A DNA stretch of 64,000 bases from Acholoe squamosa (lineage: Eukaryota; Annelida; Polychaeta; Phyllodocida; Polynoidae), in contig OX439050.1 in NCBI GenBank assembly GCA_949317995.1, forward strand, positions 50,221,777-50,285,776, written 5' to 3'. The notes below the pieces were generated by a model that worked only from the letters and a program-made list of their open reading frames with translations, was not told where the DNA came from and ran no database searches. The translations under genes and the position numbers were made by a program. Position 1 is the first letter of the stretch. Every line of letters starts with the position of its first letter. Positions 11,090 to 22,683 of this stretch are shown here, piece by piece.

Positions 11090-11461
11090 AAGGTCTATTC
11101 AGTGGTGAGAGTGGCTGGCGGTAGAGGAGGTAAACACAGGTGGTCAATGCTGCTATCGGAGAAGATAATTTACAAGACTTAACATGAATAATATATGAGG
11201 TCAAGTCTAGACCAGGCCAACACTGTCATTATTTTGATAATGGTTTTACATCGTCCTTTCAAACTATATACCGAGTGTTTATGGCTTCCCCAATGTTTGA
11301 TACTAATACAAACCATAATGCATCAAGATGATAAATGAGCAAGCGTAGAACATTGCAGAGCCAGAGGTATCTTGAAATGTTTAAGACTACAATGTGCTTT
11401 GATATAATATATTACATTATGGCCAATCACATTAGGTTTGTCTTCTTGCTATACCTCTATA
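11090..11461. other. Unassigned DNA
   Basis: No gene or element recognised. Confidence 0.4.
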
Positions 11462-11698
11462 TACCGTAAACTCCCGCGTATAAGACGCGTCCTATACGCC
11501 AAACAAATGCTTTGTGCGTCTTATAGGATGTACTGAAATTGGGGGTGCGTCTTATACGAGGGGTAATTTTACTATAGAAATGTATTGAATTTACAAATAT
11601 CAGCATTAAAATGTGCGTCTTATACGCGAAAATGCTCCTGCTGAGTTTGGGGTGCGTCCTATACGCGCAATGCGTCTTCTACGCGGGAGATTACGGTA
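11462..11698 (+). mobile_element. Family A TIR element, complete, 237 bp
   Basis: Forward copy, TA-bounded; left end CCGTAAACTCCCGCGTATAA, right end GCGGGAGATTACGG. Confidence 0.9.
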
Positions 11699-11997
11699 CA
11701 TTCCGCTATATAGATGTAAACATGGTACGCCTAATCACGGGTACATTCATACTTGTTTCTGACCGTAGAGAGTTTATATATACTTTCATATGGTCGTTAA
11801 AAATACAAGCCTTCCCAGTCTATTCCACAGCCTAGCTACATTCATTGCTCCATGTCTAGATACTTAGGCATAATGCATTCCAGCCTCAAACGATCCTTGA
11901 ATGTTTAAAAGTTTGATAGTGCCCAGCGTCTACCTAATATAAGACAACCTGTGTGTGGTAATGTCCCCATATTTAAGCAGTGTGACAATATTCCAGG

Positions 11998-12293
11998 TAC
12001 CGTAATCTCCCGCGTATAAGGCGCGTCTTATACGGGGGTTTTTAGTTCTCATTGGATCCACAAGGGGGACACCAAGACCTTTCTTTTGATATCTTACATG
12101 CCCCCTTGGTCAAAATAGGACAAAATGGGACCCAGGAGGGCCCAAGGTGGCCCAAGCTACCCATAGGTTTTTGAATTTTGAAAATTCATTCAGTAGAACC
12201 AAAGTTATGAATTTTTCATTTTTTTGAGAATTTTTCCAAACTCTAGGTGCGCCTTATATGCGGGCTGCGCCTTATACGCGGGAGATTACGATA
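11998..12293. mobile_element. Family B TIR element, copy 1
   Basis: 296 bp, TA-bounded, ends like family A (CCGTAATCTCCCGCGTATAA) but with a different interior: GGATCCACAAGGGGGACACC, TTTGAATTTTGAAAATTCAT and AGTAGAACCAAAGTTAT. Two other copies at 13222 and 40183. Confidence 0.85.
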
Positions 12294-13221
12294 GTGTGCT
12301 TATGGAGCATGGATAGTGCAGTATGCACTATAGTAGCTTGTTATAAATAGTATGATGGGTCAGAGTGTGTGTATCCCGCCCTATATCCACACCTCTCCGT
12401 GTGTGACAACCATCTGTAAGTGTATGTGTATATATGTGTGGCCGACTGAGACACGACTGACACACATCATCTTCACACTAGGACTGCCACTCACTAAGAG
12501 AGTTGTCATTTGTGTTTTTAAGTTTCTTCATTATCTATCTTTTTTTTCATGGTGTAGAGGAGGTTTGAAAAAATCTAGAGCTCTCTGTGACATGAATAAA
12601 AAATATATTTCTAGCACTGTTTAGAATTCTTGGGAGCAGAACCATGTTTGCTAGGGACCTGGCAAAGGGTCAAGTTTTATAGGCAATGTAATAGAAAAAG
12701 TAACCTTTTTGTTATTTTCTTTTTTAATATTGGGATTAGAAAATAGTGCATCAAGTATGTGATGCAATTTTTTAATAAATTTCAGATTTTGTAAAACATT
12801 TCGCTATGGGATGTTTTGCGATAAGAGTTTAACACCCTTTTCTAGTACATTTCCTATTTAAAATAACCCTTCACAAGGATTCTGATCAGCAGGCAGATAA
12901 GGCTGCCCTGGTTGATATATGACGTCATTGCTGCTTCCAAGGATAGTTGGAGAAATTCATTTCATAGTTGCGAAAATAGACCTGTGTAGATGTCACCTTT
13001 GGCTTTGCTTACCAAACCATATCGGTAGGCCTCGTAAGTGCGTTCATCTGGAGATCTACCTCCACAGAGTCCACATGTTCCCCCTGCCTCTCCCCCATCA
13101 TACTGCAGTTACATGCAGGGAACCCAGGGCTCAGGACTCAGAGCTCAACTGCCTTTGTGCTGTCGTCATATACATGTATGGTGCACCGCTGAACTAGATC
13201 CCCTCTCGTCAGGAATGCCTC
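12294..13221. other. Unassigned DNA between two family B copies
   Basis: Short open frames only; none resembles a known family. Confidence 0.4.
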
Positions 13222-13514
13222 TACCGTAATCTCCCGCGTATAAGCCCCGTCTTATACGTGGGGTTTTAGTTCTTATTGGATCCACAAGGGGGACATCAAG
13301 ACCTTTCTTTTGATGTTACATGCCCTCTTAGTCATAATAAGATATAAGGGGGCCCAGGGGGGTCCGGGGGGCTCAAGCTCCACATAGGTTTTTGAATTTT
13401 GAAAATTCATTCAGTAGAACCAAAGTTATTAATTTTTCATTTTTTTGAGAATTTTCCAAAACTCTAGGTGCGTCTTATACGCGCACTGCGTCTTATACGC
13501 GGGAGATTACGGTA
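13222..13514. mobile_element. Family B TIR element, copy 2
   Basis: 293 bp, TA at each border, same orientation and interior blocks as the copy at 11998; clearly one family. Confidence 0.87.
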
Positions 13515-13723
13515 ATATTATATTTACTGAAAGTGGAAACTTGTTGATATTGTAAAACCCCACGTATAAGTTGGAGTCAGGCCTAAAATCATAAATGTGC
13601 ACTTGGGCGTTGATTTGGGGCAGTTCTAATCTGATGTAATTCCACCCTGCCTACAGGGCCAGGACTTCAGAAGCGCCCTATAATGCACTGTAAGCCTCTG
13701 ATGCACATATCATCGCCTCAGTG
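13515..13723. other. Unassigned DNA with a CTCAGTGCAACA end
   Basis: Includes a GTAAAACCCCACGTATAAG motif at 13552, like the end of the 51446 element, and the CCTCAGTGCAACA end at about 13714. Confidence 0.4.
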
Positions 13724-13736
13724 CAACATGATTGGT

Positions 13737-13928
13737 GAGTGAGTGAGTAATAGATGTTTAACGCCATTTCGACAACTACCGGTAAGGTCATATTCATGGC
13801 AAGAACTACATTACACAATTTCACAGAGGAATGTGTCAGTGCCCGCGCATATGTGCACCACACACATCGTGAGAGGATAGCAAAGAGAAGATATAGACCC
13901 TTTTAAGTGGGCTAGGGAAGCCCGACAC
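13737..13928 (-). mobile_element. SINE family E, copy 1, with 13-bp target duplication
   Basis: Reverse-strand copy: head GGGCTTCCCTAGCCCACTTA, tail ATGGCGTTAAACATC and (ACTC)n. CAACATGATTGGT flanks it at 13724-13736 and 13929-13941, a perfect duplication. No A or B box visible. Confidence 0.85.
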
Positions 13929-13941
13929 CAACATGATTGGT

Positions 13942-14290
13942 AGCTGGACAGCTATTCGGGTCTATATATTATGATAGCCTAGGCAGAGGGAAATCTCCTT
14001 CGACTTTCACTACAAAAAAGTGTTATTTCTTTTTTAATTGGATTGAACTACCAATACCAGGGCACCCGAAACTGCAATGATATGCGATATCTAGAGTACA
14101 ATTCTAACCTAAATCTAGGCCCATCCTTTTTCGTTAGTTTTTCTTTTTTTTTTTCTCCATTGAAAATTACTGTCTGCTATAAGCTAGATTTACGACATGT
14201 GCATTTTAGGCATAGATATACATGACATAATTATACGGTTCGATTATAGCCAGTAGGGTATGGCAATATTTATAAACTACATAGTGTACA
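13942..14290. other. Unassigned DNA
   Basis: Nothing recognised before a dispersed repeat that begins near 14290. Confidence 0.4.
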
Positions 14291-14342
14291 TAGTTTTGCT
14301 CCCAGAATTTTGTCAGGCAGATCATGTTGTTTTCTGAGATGA

Positions 14343-14621
14343 GGCCTAAAAAAAGTTGTTGTGTTCAGGTAACGGAGTCGAAAAAAATTAGGATAGGTAG
14401 GGAATTTTTTTTTTTTTTTGAGAATTCTTTTTAGGTCGGCTGTAAATTTTCGCGACTATGCAATGCGAACTTGGTCCGCAAGATCGTGAAAAAAACTTCT
14501 GTGTCTCATTAATTGCCAAAATATAAGATTTCCCCCGAAATGCCCATAAAAAAAAGTTAAGGTAGGGCCAAAAAATTAGGGTAGGTAGCGTTACCTGAAC
14601 ACAAGAATTTTTTTTAGGGCC
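14343..14621. mobile_element. PIF/Harbinger-like TIR element with TGA duplication
   Basis: 279 bp. Ends GGCCTAAAAAAA and TTTTTTTTAGGGCC; the ends extend inward to TTGTGTTCAGGTAAC at 14359-14373 and its exact complement at 14590-14604. TGA flanks both sides (14340-14342, 14622-14624). The surrounding sequence recurs uninterrupted at 39362-39412. The 3-bp duplication fits PIF/Harbinger; no transposase. Confidence 0.75.
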
Positions 14622-14624
14622 TGA

Positions 14625-14988
14625 ATGACAATATAAAAAAAAGTCCAACACGTTGATTAAAGATTTACATGGTGATTCACACGTTTAATTGCACTATAGC
14701 AATATTACGGCAACAGTCGGTAAAATCCTGAAAAAGTTCAGGAAAATAGAATGTATCAGGAAAATAGAATGGATTTGCCTTGGGTCTTGGCCTCTATAGC
14801 CTTAGGCCTTATGAAGGTTGATGGTGAATTAATGTATCATCAGTAATTCTTATTCAATATTTGTTACCCTAAAGCATAAATTCATAAGGACAATTGTGTC
14901 CCTGGAGGCGGAAGCATGAATGCATCATGACAGCCATATATGGTGCATATGTGTTTATCACATTTCCACAGAGAAGCTTGATGCACCT
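14625..14988. other. Unassigned DNA
   Basis: No gene; AGGAAAATAGAATG occurs twice near 14740. Confidence 0.35.
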
Positions 14989-14992
14989 TTAA

Positions 14993-15148
14993 AGGAGGGC
15001 TAGCACGGCTAAGACGTACCCGTCTTAGACAGTCACGTGACCACTCCTTGACCAATTAGATCGTTGCAAATTTTTAGCTGGGTCCCGCGAATTTATGGCG
15101 TGTCTTTGACCAGGTACCAGTAATGATATTTTCCGTGCTAGCCCCGCT
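14993..15148. mobile_element. Short TIR element bounded by TTAA
   Basis: Ends AGGAGGGCTAGCACGG and CCGTGCTAGCCCCGCT, inverted with one or two differences; TTAA at 14989-14992 and 15149-15152. TTAA targeting is typical of piggyBac and Kolobok-type elements; which one is not decided. Confidence 0.6.
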
Positions 15149-15152
15149 TTAA

Positions 15153-16205
15153 AGGCGCCCCTTTAAAAGCAAACGCGGCCAATAACACAGAAGCTGGCGG
15201 TGAAAATCAAAACATATCAATTGTACTTTTTCAACTTGATTCCTCACTCTATTTAGTCTAACCTACCTTGGAAAAATATTTGCAGTTAACTGCTTATTAT
15301 TGTCCCTATATAAAAGGCATTTATTGGTTGTTAAAATTTGTATTGGATCCTATAGTTAATGTAATATTTTTATCAGTGAAAAATTCATAACTTTTTCATT
15401 TCAACCGTGACCCCCTATTTTTATCCTTTGAAAATGTTTGTATAGATGTCCTATACATGTCCAGAGATTCTTAAAGATAAATCAGTAGAGGGACATTACA
15501 TGTGTAACATTATAGAAAAATATGTTTTCCCTATTCATTTCTATAGTTAAGCAATTCAAACTTTAAATTGCCATACAATAAAAGTTAGCACAGTGACATA
15601 GGGATTTCTTTGCATTTTCTTATTGTTAGTACATCAAACTAAAAGAATCCAGAGTTATTTGAGATTATCAGTAGCAGAACCAAATCCAGGCATGTGGTCG
15701 CATTTGTCTTTAAAGTGTTGGGCAGGCTCACCAACACTTCTTCCGGCCTAGGCTATTCGTATGATGCAATAAGGGAGTTATCATTTTTTAACATCCCCCC
15801 ACCATCCACCAACCATGCTGATGTTTAAAAAAAAAAGATACTCCGCCTTTTAATAGCGAAATACAGGATCAGTCAACTTAAGAGGCAGGTTGGAGAAAAA
15901 CAATTATATCTGAATTTAATGTGAGAAAAGAAACAGGGTAAAACACATTTAAAGAGCTATTAGGCCTACCTAGCGAATGTTTCTGGTGTTTTATAAAATT
16001 TTCTCCCTGTTCATTCTCTTTATAAATACAGTACAGGTAATACGGTATCTACCATATTCGGTCTTTTAGAATTGGCAAGATGTAACACTTTACCATTCTT
16101 TACTTACGCCGGCCAAGTTACGGGTACCCTGTTTTCTTCTGCAGGTGAGATATTGGACAACATGTGACGTCACAAAGTAGTGTAGCTGTAGCATGTAGGC
16201 CTAGA
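15153..16205. other. Unassigned AT-rich DNA
   Basis: No gene or repeat pair recognised in about 1 kb. Confidence 0.4.
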
Positions 16206-16312
16206 TCTACTCCATGTAAATGACATAAGATTACTATAACTATAAGTCTTAAGTCTAGTCTAGACTACCCAGGGAGGGTAATTTTACCTTACATGATTTA
16301 CATGGAGGTCTA
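16206..16312. repeat. Small inverted repeat, about 100 bp
   Basis: CTCCATGTAAATGACATAAG at the left and CTTACATGATTTACATGGAG at the right form an imperfect 20-bp inverted repeat; probably a tiny TIR element. Confidence 0.4.
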
Positions 16313-16619
16313 GTCTTTAGGTGGGGGCGGGGGGCCATGTCACTTGACGATTTTAAGAAAAGCCCATGTCTCATGTTACTATCTTTTTCTCCAGTCTTTG
16401 TCACTAGAACTCTACGTCCGTTGTCCACTTGAAGAAAAGGCTATGTCACACTGTCGATTTTAAGGGTCTAGACCCATTTACATACCGGTACCGTGAATGG
16501 TCAATGTAAATAGATTAATATTAATATATGTAGGCAGGCTATGTCCAACATTTACAAATCTTGGCCTACCCGGTGATTTACTGTTTTAATATTAAGGATC
16601 GATCTTCAGTATTCATGTG

Positions 16620-17890
16620 CATGATGACTGTGACCCACAAACCCGCGCCTGGGCTAACAAACTAGACTCACAAGTTGAGGAAGGAGAGATATCTCTCCCA
16701 CTGCCATCACCACACAACAGCCATCTGTCACACCTCCCGAGCTTGGACCTTTACCCCGACTGGGGACAGCAGCCACAGCAGCAGCAGGTGTATTAAGCCT
16801 CACTTCTCCCCACACACCTGCCTACCACGACCTACCTACCAGCCCTAGGCCTCCATGCCTACTCTTAATGCTACCTGGGCGTCCTCCTCTAACCAACCGC
16901 CCCAGCCGCCACCCTGCCTCACGCCCCCGGCCCCAGGCCGCCCCACTCCCGGTGTTTACAAACCATCCCACCCACCTCTCCTCTCCACCCCCACATTCTC
17001 TCCGATCTACGCAACAAATCCGACGAAATAAGTGATGGAGATGATCTAGGTTGCTAGAGGAGTAATTAGGATATACTTACTCGGGATATGAGGCAGGTTA
17101 GGGCGTAGAATTAGAGGTGAGAGCTGCTAGCTTCCACATCGACGACGACCAAGCTTCCCTGTTGAGTGTTGTGTGCTCCCACCTGTCACTGCAGCTACCA
17201 ACCGATGTGGGTGCCTGAGGGCGTTCGGAAACACCACTGATTCTCAATCGATACAAACCGCTCTTTCCTTACAAAAAGTCCATAAAGTTAACTAAAATGT
17301 GGGTTTCAAGACTAATGATTTAAATTTTGTGAACGTGGATTATTTCAAGATGAAATTCCAATGTCTATAAGATCCGATGTTTCTGGATGCGTTTTGTTTG
17401 TAATTTCCGAATGTGCACCTCGCGTCTGCAAGATGGCGAAGTCACCTTTGCCCTTGTGCCGATGACGAAGAATACTCGGCAGCTTTTCGAGCAAGAGAGA
17501 CACACATTCAACCATCCGAACCCTGTAGGGAACAGACGGATGTTAGTTAGGATCCTAGGTCGGATTTCAGACGGTAAAATGTCCGTTAGATGAGTGAAGG
17601 ACGTGAAAATAGTTGTTGGCCTAGACTAGGTTGCTTCCGGAGTTGGTCGCGTTGAGGGCCGTGTGTGCGGCGGTGGTGTCGGCGGGACTGGGAGGCCGCT
17701 GTTCCGTCACTGACTCACACAGCATGGAGGGGAGGAGAGAGACTGGCCTCACTCCCTCTCCGGCCTCTGCAGCATTACAAGCTGGGATTTCAACACACGG
17801 ACACACAGAGCCACCACTACAGAGTGGTTTCTGCCTACAACGCATACAGCCATGTAGTCTAGAGTCGTACGGTACACCGTATTGTAAAAG
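16620..17890. promoter_or_regulatory. GC-rich block with promoter-like features
   Basis: More GC-rich and CpG-bearing than its surroundings, C-rich at 16860-16990. On the reverse strand TCCCGA|GTAAGTAT near 17072 is a strong splice donor, so about 17080-17230 could be a first exon of a leftward gene. On the forward strand CAAGATGGCG at 17429 resembles a YY1 initiator site. Open frames here match no family I know. No coding exon was identified on either side. Confidence 0.3.
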
Positions 17891-17896
17891 TTGGGT

Positions 17897-18082
17897 TAAG
17901 CCCCGGTCACACTAGGTTGTTTTGGGAAGACCAGAGAAGACTAGATAAGACAGTTGAGTCAAAATAAATCTGACCAGTCTGATAGAGTTGTGCATGCCAA
18001 ACTCTTCTGGTCTTATAAGTCTTATCTGGTCGGGTCTGATTGAGTCTACTCAAAAAGGGTTTAATAGTGTGGCCGGGGCTTA
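17897..18082. mobile_element. TIR element TAAGCCCCGGTCACACTA
   Basis: 18-bp ends at 17897-17914 and 18065-18082 with one mismatch; 186 bp. The interior has imperfect AGACCAGA / TCTGGTCTTAT symmetry. The flanks TTAA/TTAG hint at a TTAA target but are not exact. Confidence 0.65.
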
Positions 18083-18135
18083 GGGTAGGAAGGGATAAGA
18101 TGCCCTTTGGGGTAAAAGGCCCTTTAGCCCTCATG
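18083..18135 (-). repeat. Inverted piece of the GGGGTAAAAGGCCC repeat
   Basis: TTTGGGGTAAAAGGCCC here is the reverse complement of blocks in the 19490 and 19905 repeats. Confidence 0.4.
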
Positions 18136-18351
18136 TCTAAGGTAGTGGTTGTATACACCGATTTAACACTTGGAAGTAAAGATTACCTCAAGGAGACCTC
18201 TTTTGTAGGTTTTCATTGTGATTGGAAGAGAAATACCGGTAGTCGCCTTATCAGACATTCAATATTTTATAACGGAACTGTTAAGATCATCACGTTCAAT
18301 TTAAGATAATTAGAAATAAAAGGGTCCTGAAATGTGCATGGTTTGTTGGAT

Positions 18352-19460
18352 AAGATTCAAGATTCAAGATGGCTTTATTGACTAATGTACAGGTACACTT
18401 ATGTCAGCACCAGGTTTTCATTTACAATGTTGTAGACAGATTTTATATATGAGTATATACAGTTCGCAGCCCCTGGCCTTTTAGATGATTTGCAATATGG
18501 GGCCACTGCTAGTATTTGAGAAAGTTTCCTAGTGTCATCGTGTCTTTTATAGTAATCAACGAACTTGAGGTATTTTGTTTTTAAACACTGACCGTGCGTT
18601 TCTCATCTCGGGCATGTTACAATGAAAGAAGACATGATTGACATCTTGCACAGCATTACAGAATGTGCACTTAGAATTGACAGGTTTCTTTCCTCTATAT
18701 CTTCTTGACAGGCTGTCAAGTGTACGGTTATTGTCAGTCCGGAGTTTAGCAATAATGGTTCTAATTTTAGGTGATTCTGTATGCGTTAGGTATTCACGCT
18801 CTTCATAAATGTCATTGAGATCATCTTTACACATCTTGATAATTCTACACTTGCTAGTATTCTCTGGGTTATCAATGTACTGGTTGTATTTCTGAATATG
18901 TGCATCATTTAACCTTCTCTTTATATTGTTTTTGAGTGAGGACTTTGACCAAACATAAGGATCGAGCCAGACATTCTTACAACCGATTTTAAACAAGAGG
19001 TATTGGATATCTTTAAGCCATTGGTGGTTTTCACTCTTCATGGTAGAGAAGGCCTCATTTAGAATAGGGTTTTTCGATCCATGCTCAAGCCTCAGCCAAT
19101 ATAGAATGTTCAGTACGATTATTTTGGATTCAATAGGAAATCTCCCTAACTCGCCTAGTGCAAGAGTAGTACTTGCATATTTTGATATACCCAGAGCAAA
19201 CTTGCAACTTGTAGAGTAAAACACTTCTACCGGACAGGCCTTTCTGATGCCTTCAGAGGTTAAGTCCTCAATTATAAGAGTTACCGGTTGCTTTCTGTAC
19301 GCAGACAGGATTTTGATTTTGTCGCAGATATTGGCTAGAGTCACATAAGCTACCTGTGTTTTCTTATAGGATAGCAAGTTAAAGGGGTTAAAAGTATTAG
19401 CTGAGGTGCTATAAGGTAAAGGATTTAAGAGTAGGCCATAAAGATACATTTTATTCACCT
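18352..19460 (-). mobile_element. CR1/L2-type LINE, 3' end only
   Basis: The reverse strand encodes 300 residues (19458-18556) lying after the reverse transcriptase domain: CKFALGISKYASTTLALGEL then GRFPIESK and WLRLEHGS, typical of the CR1/jockey C-terminal region, and a terminal zinc-knuckle-like CTFCNAVQDVNHVFFHC (18619-18669). The untranslated tail ends in a short repeat of TTGAATC (18353-18372), as in CR1/L2 elements. The endonuclease and reverse transcriptase parts are missing, so it is a 5'-truncated copy. This frame has no stop, which suggests a fairly young insertion. Clade is from memory of motifs, not a search. Confidence 0.75.
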
Positions 19461-19489
19461 TCCCTTTTATTCCAACAGCTTCATGGGCT

Positions 19490-19790
19490 TTTTATGTAAA
19501 CATTATCTTAGCATCGGATTCATGGGTCTTTTGGCCCATCGGTGTGGGCCTTTTACCCCAGCCTTCAGACGTCCGGGGTAAAATGCCCCGCTTTTTGTCA
19601 AACGTTGAAATGGAATATTCCATGAGGCTAGGCTGACAACCTATTCCACAATTATTATACCTTGTTCCATCCCTTGATTATTGTGGAAAATATGCATCAA
19701 TTGGGAATTATTTTCTTAGAACTAGCTCATTTACATGTTATTAGGGTATTTCACCTTATCCTACCCTGTCATTCCTTGAACTTCAATATG
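19490..19790 (+). repeat. Direct duplicate of about 290 bp, copy 1
   Basis: Shares order with 19905-20190: GGGCCTTTTACCCCAG, GGGGTAAAA, AGGCTGACAA, TTCCATCCCTTGATTA, TTCTTAGAA and a final CTACCCT. Confidence 0.6.
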
Positions 19791-19904
19791 AAATATCTAA
19801 AGCGTTACTTTAGGTTAGTTACAACGTCCAAATCTCAGTTGTAGCTTATGAACATTATCTTTAGTGTCTTTTCTTATGATAAGAATTTGAATTGAGCATT
19901 TATT

Positions 19905-20190
19905 CCAATTATGATGCTCTTTTATGTGCATGTGGGCCATTTACCCCAAAGGCTGTGAGCCCTTTACCCCAGCCCCTAGATGATGGGGTAAAAGGCCCAC
20001 TTTTTTCACACATGCCTTATCGTACCATTCTATAAGGCAGGGCTGACAAGCTTTTGCACATGAAGTTCATGTTATTCCATCCTTTGATTAATGTATAAGA
20101 TATTCCATAAGAAGCAATAAATTCCTTAGAAATGCCACAGTTGTAAATTAAGGGCATCTTACCCCACCCTACCCTACTTTGTAGGCCTAC
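19905..20190 (+). repeat. Direct duplicate of about 290 bp, copy 2
   Basis: Diverged copy of 19490-19790, same strand, separated by about 115 bp. No coding capacity. Confidence 0.6.
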
Positions 20191-20211
20191 CTAGGGCCTA
20201 GCCTGAGGCTA

Positions 20212-20379
20212 GGGGCCATCCACAAATGACGTCATGCTTGAGGGGTGGGGGGTCAGGCCAGGCATGCCGGAATTAATTTTCCATATACCTTCAGCATTAC
20301 AAAATTGGCAAAATGCCTGACGAGGGGGGGTCAAAAATGGTAAAATTTTGCATGATGTCAGGTAGGGCCTATGGATGGC
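20212..20379 (+). mobile_element. TIR element GGGGCCATCCACAAATGACG, copy 1
   Basis: Left end GGGGCCATCCACAAATGACG, worn right end near GCCTATGGATGGC. The interior (ATTTTCCATATACCTTCAGC, then AAATTGGCAAAA) matches the reversed copy at 56086-56246. Confidence 0.7.
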
Positions 20380-20605
20380 ACACTACTGTAAAAACTCATG
20401 CATAAGGTGGAGATTATACATGAGGATAGCTCCTTCAGTCAGGCCCACAAAGAATCCTCCTAAAGTCAGGGTGTGCTAGGATATCATATTGTAGAACAGT
20501 ACTTAATTTTCCAACTTTCACCCAATCTGTGCGTCACCCACAGGATATTTTGTTTGTACTTTTAAATCCCAACATTTGCCAATTGGGATTTACCTTGACC
20601 TGGGG
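20380..20605. other. Unassigned DNA with worn TATAAG-motif pieces
   Basis: AAACTCATGCATAAGGTGG and similar suggest a decayed motif element; boundaries not seen. Confidence 0.3.
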
Positions 20606-20607
20606 CT

Positions 20608-20787
20608 TACAGTCGGCCCTTGCTTCCTAGACCCTTTAATTCCTCAGATCCCTCATTACCTCAGACAGATGATCTTGAACTATATCTATGTTTTCTATTA
20701 TATTTGGACTTATATCCTCGGATAATTTGCTTCCCCAGACATTTTTCCTTGCATTTTTCAAATCTGATGAAACAAGGGTCGACTGTA
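20608..20787. mobile_element. pogo/Tigger-like TIR element, copy with TA flanks
   Basis: Ends TACAGTCGGCCCTTG and CAAGGGTCGACTGTA, 15 bp with one mismatch; TA is terminal on both sides, as in Tc1/mariner. 180 bp, non-coding. Confidence 0.65.
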
Positions 20788-20963
20788 TACCCACATGAGA
20801 TGTACCTTATAACATGTCCTTACACATTCAGGTGGTCTTGTATCTTACATTACCTTCACACAAGTTGGATGTTCCAAAAGTAATTTGAAAAACTTTCACA
20901 ACTTTCAGTACTTGCTCACAAGCCTAAAGCCAAATTTATTTCTCTACTTCAAACACTCTGGAC

Positions 20964-21230
20964 TACAGTAAATCCTCATGTAGAGGACGCACGTTTTATA
21001 GACGAAACACCTTGGGTTGATGTAAATGATTTAAGACCCATCTGAGATTAAGTTTCGCTCATTTTAGTACTGTTCTATGGTATGAAATTCTTACCTATAA
21101 GCTGCACCCTGAGAACTAAACCAGTACTAAACCTTCAAAATTCCCCCCCCCCCCGATGTGCCTTAGATTTCCTTCAACTCAGGGTGCGTCTTATATGCAA
21201 GGTGTGCCTTATACACAGGAGATAACAGTA
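20964..21230. mobile_element. Diverged family A relative
   Basis: Left TACAGTAAATCCTCATGTAG, right GGAGATAACAGTA; the interior holds GGTGCGTCTTATATGC and TGTGCCTTATAC. TA-bounded. Older than the A copies. Confidence 0.6.
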
Positions 21231-21570
21231 ACATGTTTTCTCTCCATGAACCTTTGCAGCATGATTTGAAGGAGATTTAAGTGGGATGAATTTATGCAGT
21301 TATTCTCCTGGGAAACATCACCAGCATGACATGTCTTGTTGTTCATAAGAGAGACTCAGATTCTTTGGAAGATGGTGCATACTATGTATCATCTCTTTTA
21401 GAATATGGTACTTCTGGATGAAATAGGTTAAAAATCAGCTGTAGCTGCATGTACTGGTAGTCATCGACAAAAGATCTCTGAATATAGTTCCATCCAATTA
21501 GATTTCACTGAACTGGATCAATTTGATTACCTTTAGTCTTTCAAAAGGAGTCTCTGATACATTAAAAGAC
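21231..21570. other. Unassigned DNA
   Basis: Nothing recognised. Confidence 0.4.
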
Positions 21571-21595
21571 ATTTTATGGTGACGAAATTCGCGAC

Positions 21596-21775
21596 ATTTT
21601 GGATAAATACCCTAAAAATAAATGGCCCCCCCCCTCTAAGAATAGGTAAAAACCAAACGGCCCCCCTCTAAGAATACCCTGAAAATATTTGCCCCCCCAA
21701 GAATACCCTGAAAATAAATGGCCCCCCCTCAATTTGCTCACCCCTACCCCTGCCATAAATAATGAATGCTCCCTA
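21596..21775. repeat. Short tandem repeat, unit about 30 bp, with C runs
   Basis: AGAATACCCTGAAAATAAATGGCCCCCC-type units occur about four times, then an end CCATAAATAATGAATGCTCCC resembling the end of 40897-41147. Probably the interior and end of a TIR element. Confidence 0.5.
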
Positions 21776-22069
21776 ACCGTAAAAGGTGACGGTTATGACG
21801 CTTGTGACGGAGGGGTTTAAAAAAGTGACGGTCGTGACACAGGTATTTTAGAAAATTACAGATGGCAACAATTTCAAAGGTTCCCAGTAGGCCCTACATT
21901 GGCATTTATACATAAAAAATAAGTGACGCTCCATCCTTACCATAGGCCTACTAAAAAAGTGACGGCATGTCATCCTGAAAATTTTGAGCACCCATGTTAT
22001 CCTTATAGGCAATACTTTGGCCACTTTTGACTAGGTTTGTTGGCCTCTTTTTAAATTGCCGTGGTACGG

Positions 22070-22437
22070 CCAAGTCATTTATTGTCAGGTGCGAGGGGGG
22101 GGCTTGTTAGATATAGGAGGGGGGTCATTTTGAAACAAATCCCAGTACGGTACCCAGTACCGTAAACCTTCACACTGGGGGGGGGGGGGTGTTCAAAACT
22201 AAATATGGGCAATTCAAATAGAGTACCAGTAAGCTTACCCATTGTGAAGCTTCATTCCTGGCACATATATAGGCTTATCCTATTTTGGGGGTGGGACATT
22301 TTGCAAAATCAGCTCTGTGGGGGGGGGGGGTCGCAATCATTTTTGTCATAGTGGTGGGGGGGTCGGAAAAAAAAACATGCCGATCAACCAAAATCCATTA
22401 AGGCCCCCCCCCAGCTGGTAAGGAATGACCCGGCCCT
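22070..22437. mobile_element. Possible TIR element with G/C runs
   Basis: The left GGCCAAGTCATTTATT and the right complement of GGGCCGGGTCATTCCTT are imperfect inverted ends around several runs of 8-13 G. Tentative. Confidence 0.35.
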
Positions 22438-22444
22438 TATCCCT

Positions 22445-22560
22445 TTTACACAGGCCACTGATGTATTGGTGCATCATGCCCATTGGTTGGCATTATGCAC
22501 CAATGAAGTGCTGGCTAGACTGCTCACCAGCACTTAATTGCCAATACTATATAAAGATAT
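22445..22560. mobile_element. Fragment of hairpin-bearing family F
   Basis: ATGCACCAATGAAGTGCTGG and CTCACCAGCACTTAATTG are the arms of the hairpin seen twice in 54802-55057. Confidence 0.6.
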
Positions 22561-22584
22561 TTTCATACAAGGTCCTGTGGCTTT

Positions 22585-22683
22585 GCTCTTAATATAAGAC
22601 ACCAGTTGAAGTTAAATGGTCAGAGTCGTGTAAGATTAATCTTTTCCTACGCCGGAGTTCAATAAACGCTATAGGTGACAGCG
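22585..22683 (+). mobile_element. LTR 3' end fragment (fossil)
   Basis: Matches 35620-35715: GACACCAGTT, TAAGCTGTCAGAG-like block, CTTTTCCTACGCCGGAGTT and AACGCTATAG. The next bases, GGTGTTCGAAAACCC, could be a primer-binding site (tRNA T-loop-like TTCGAA). The rest of the LTR is missing, replaced at the left by other repeats. Confidence 0.5.
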
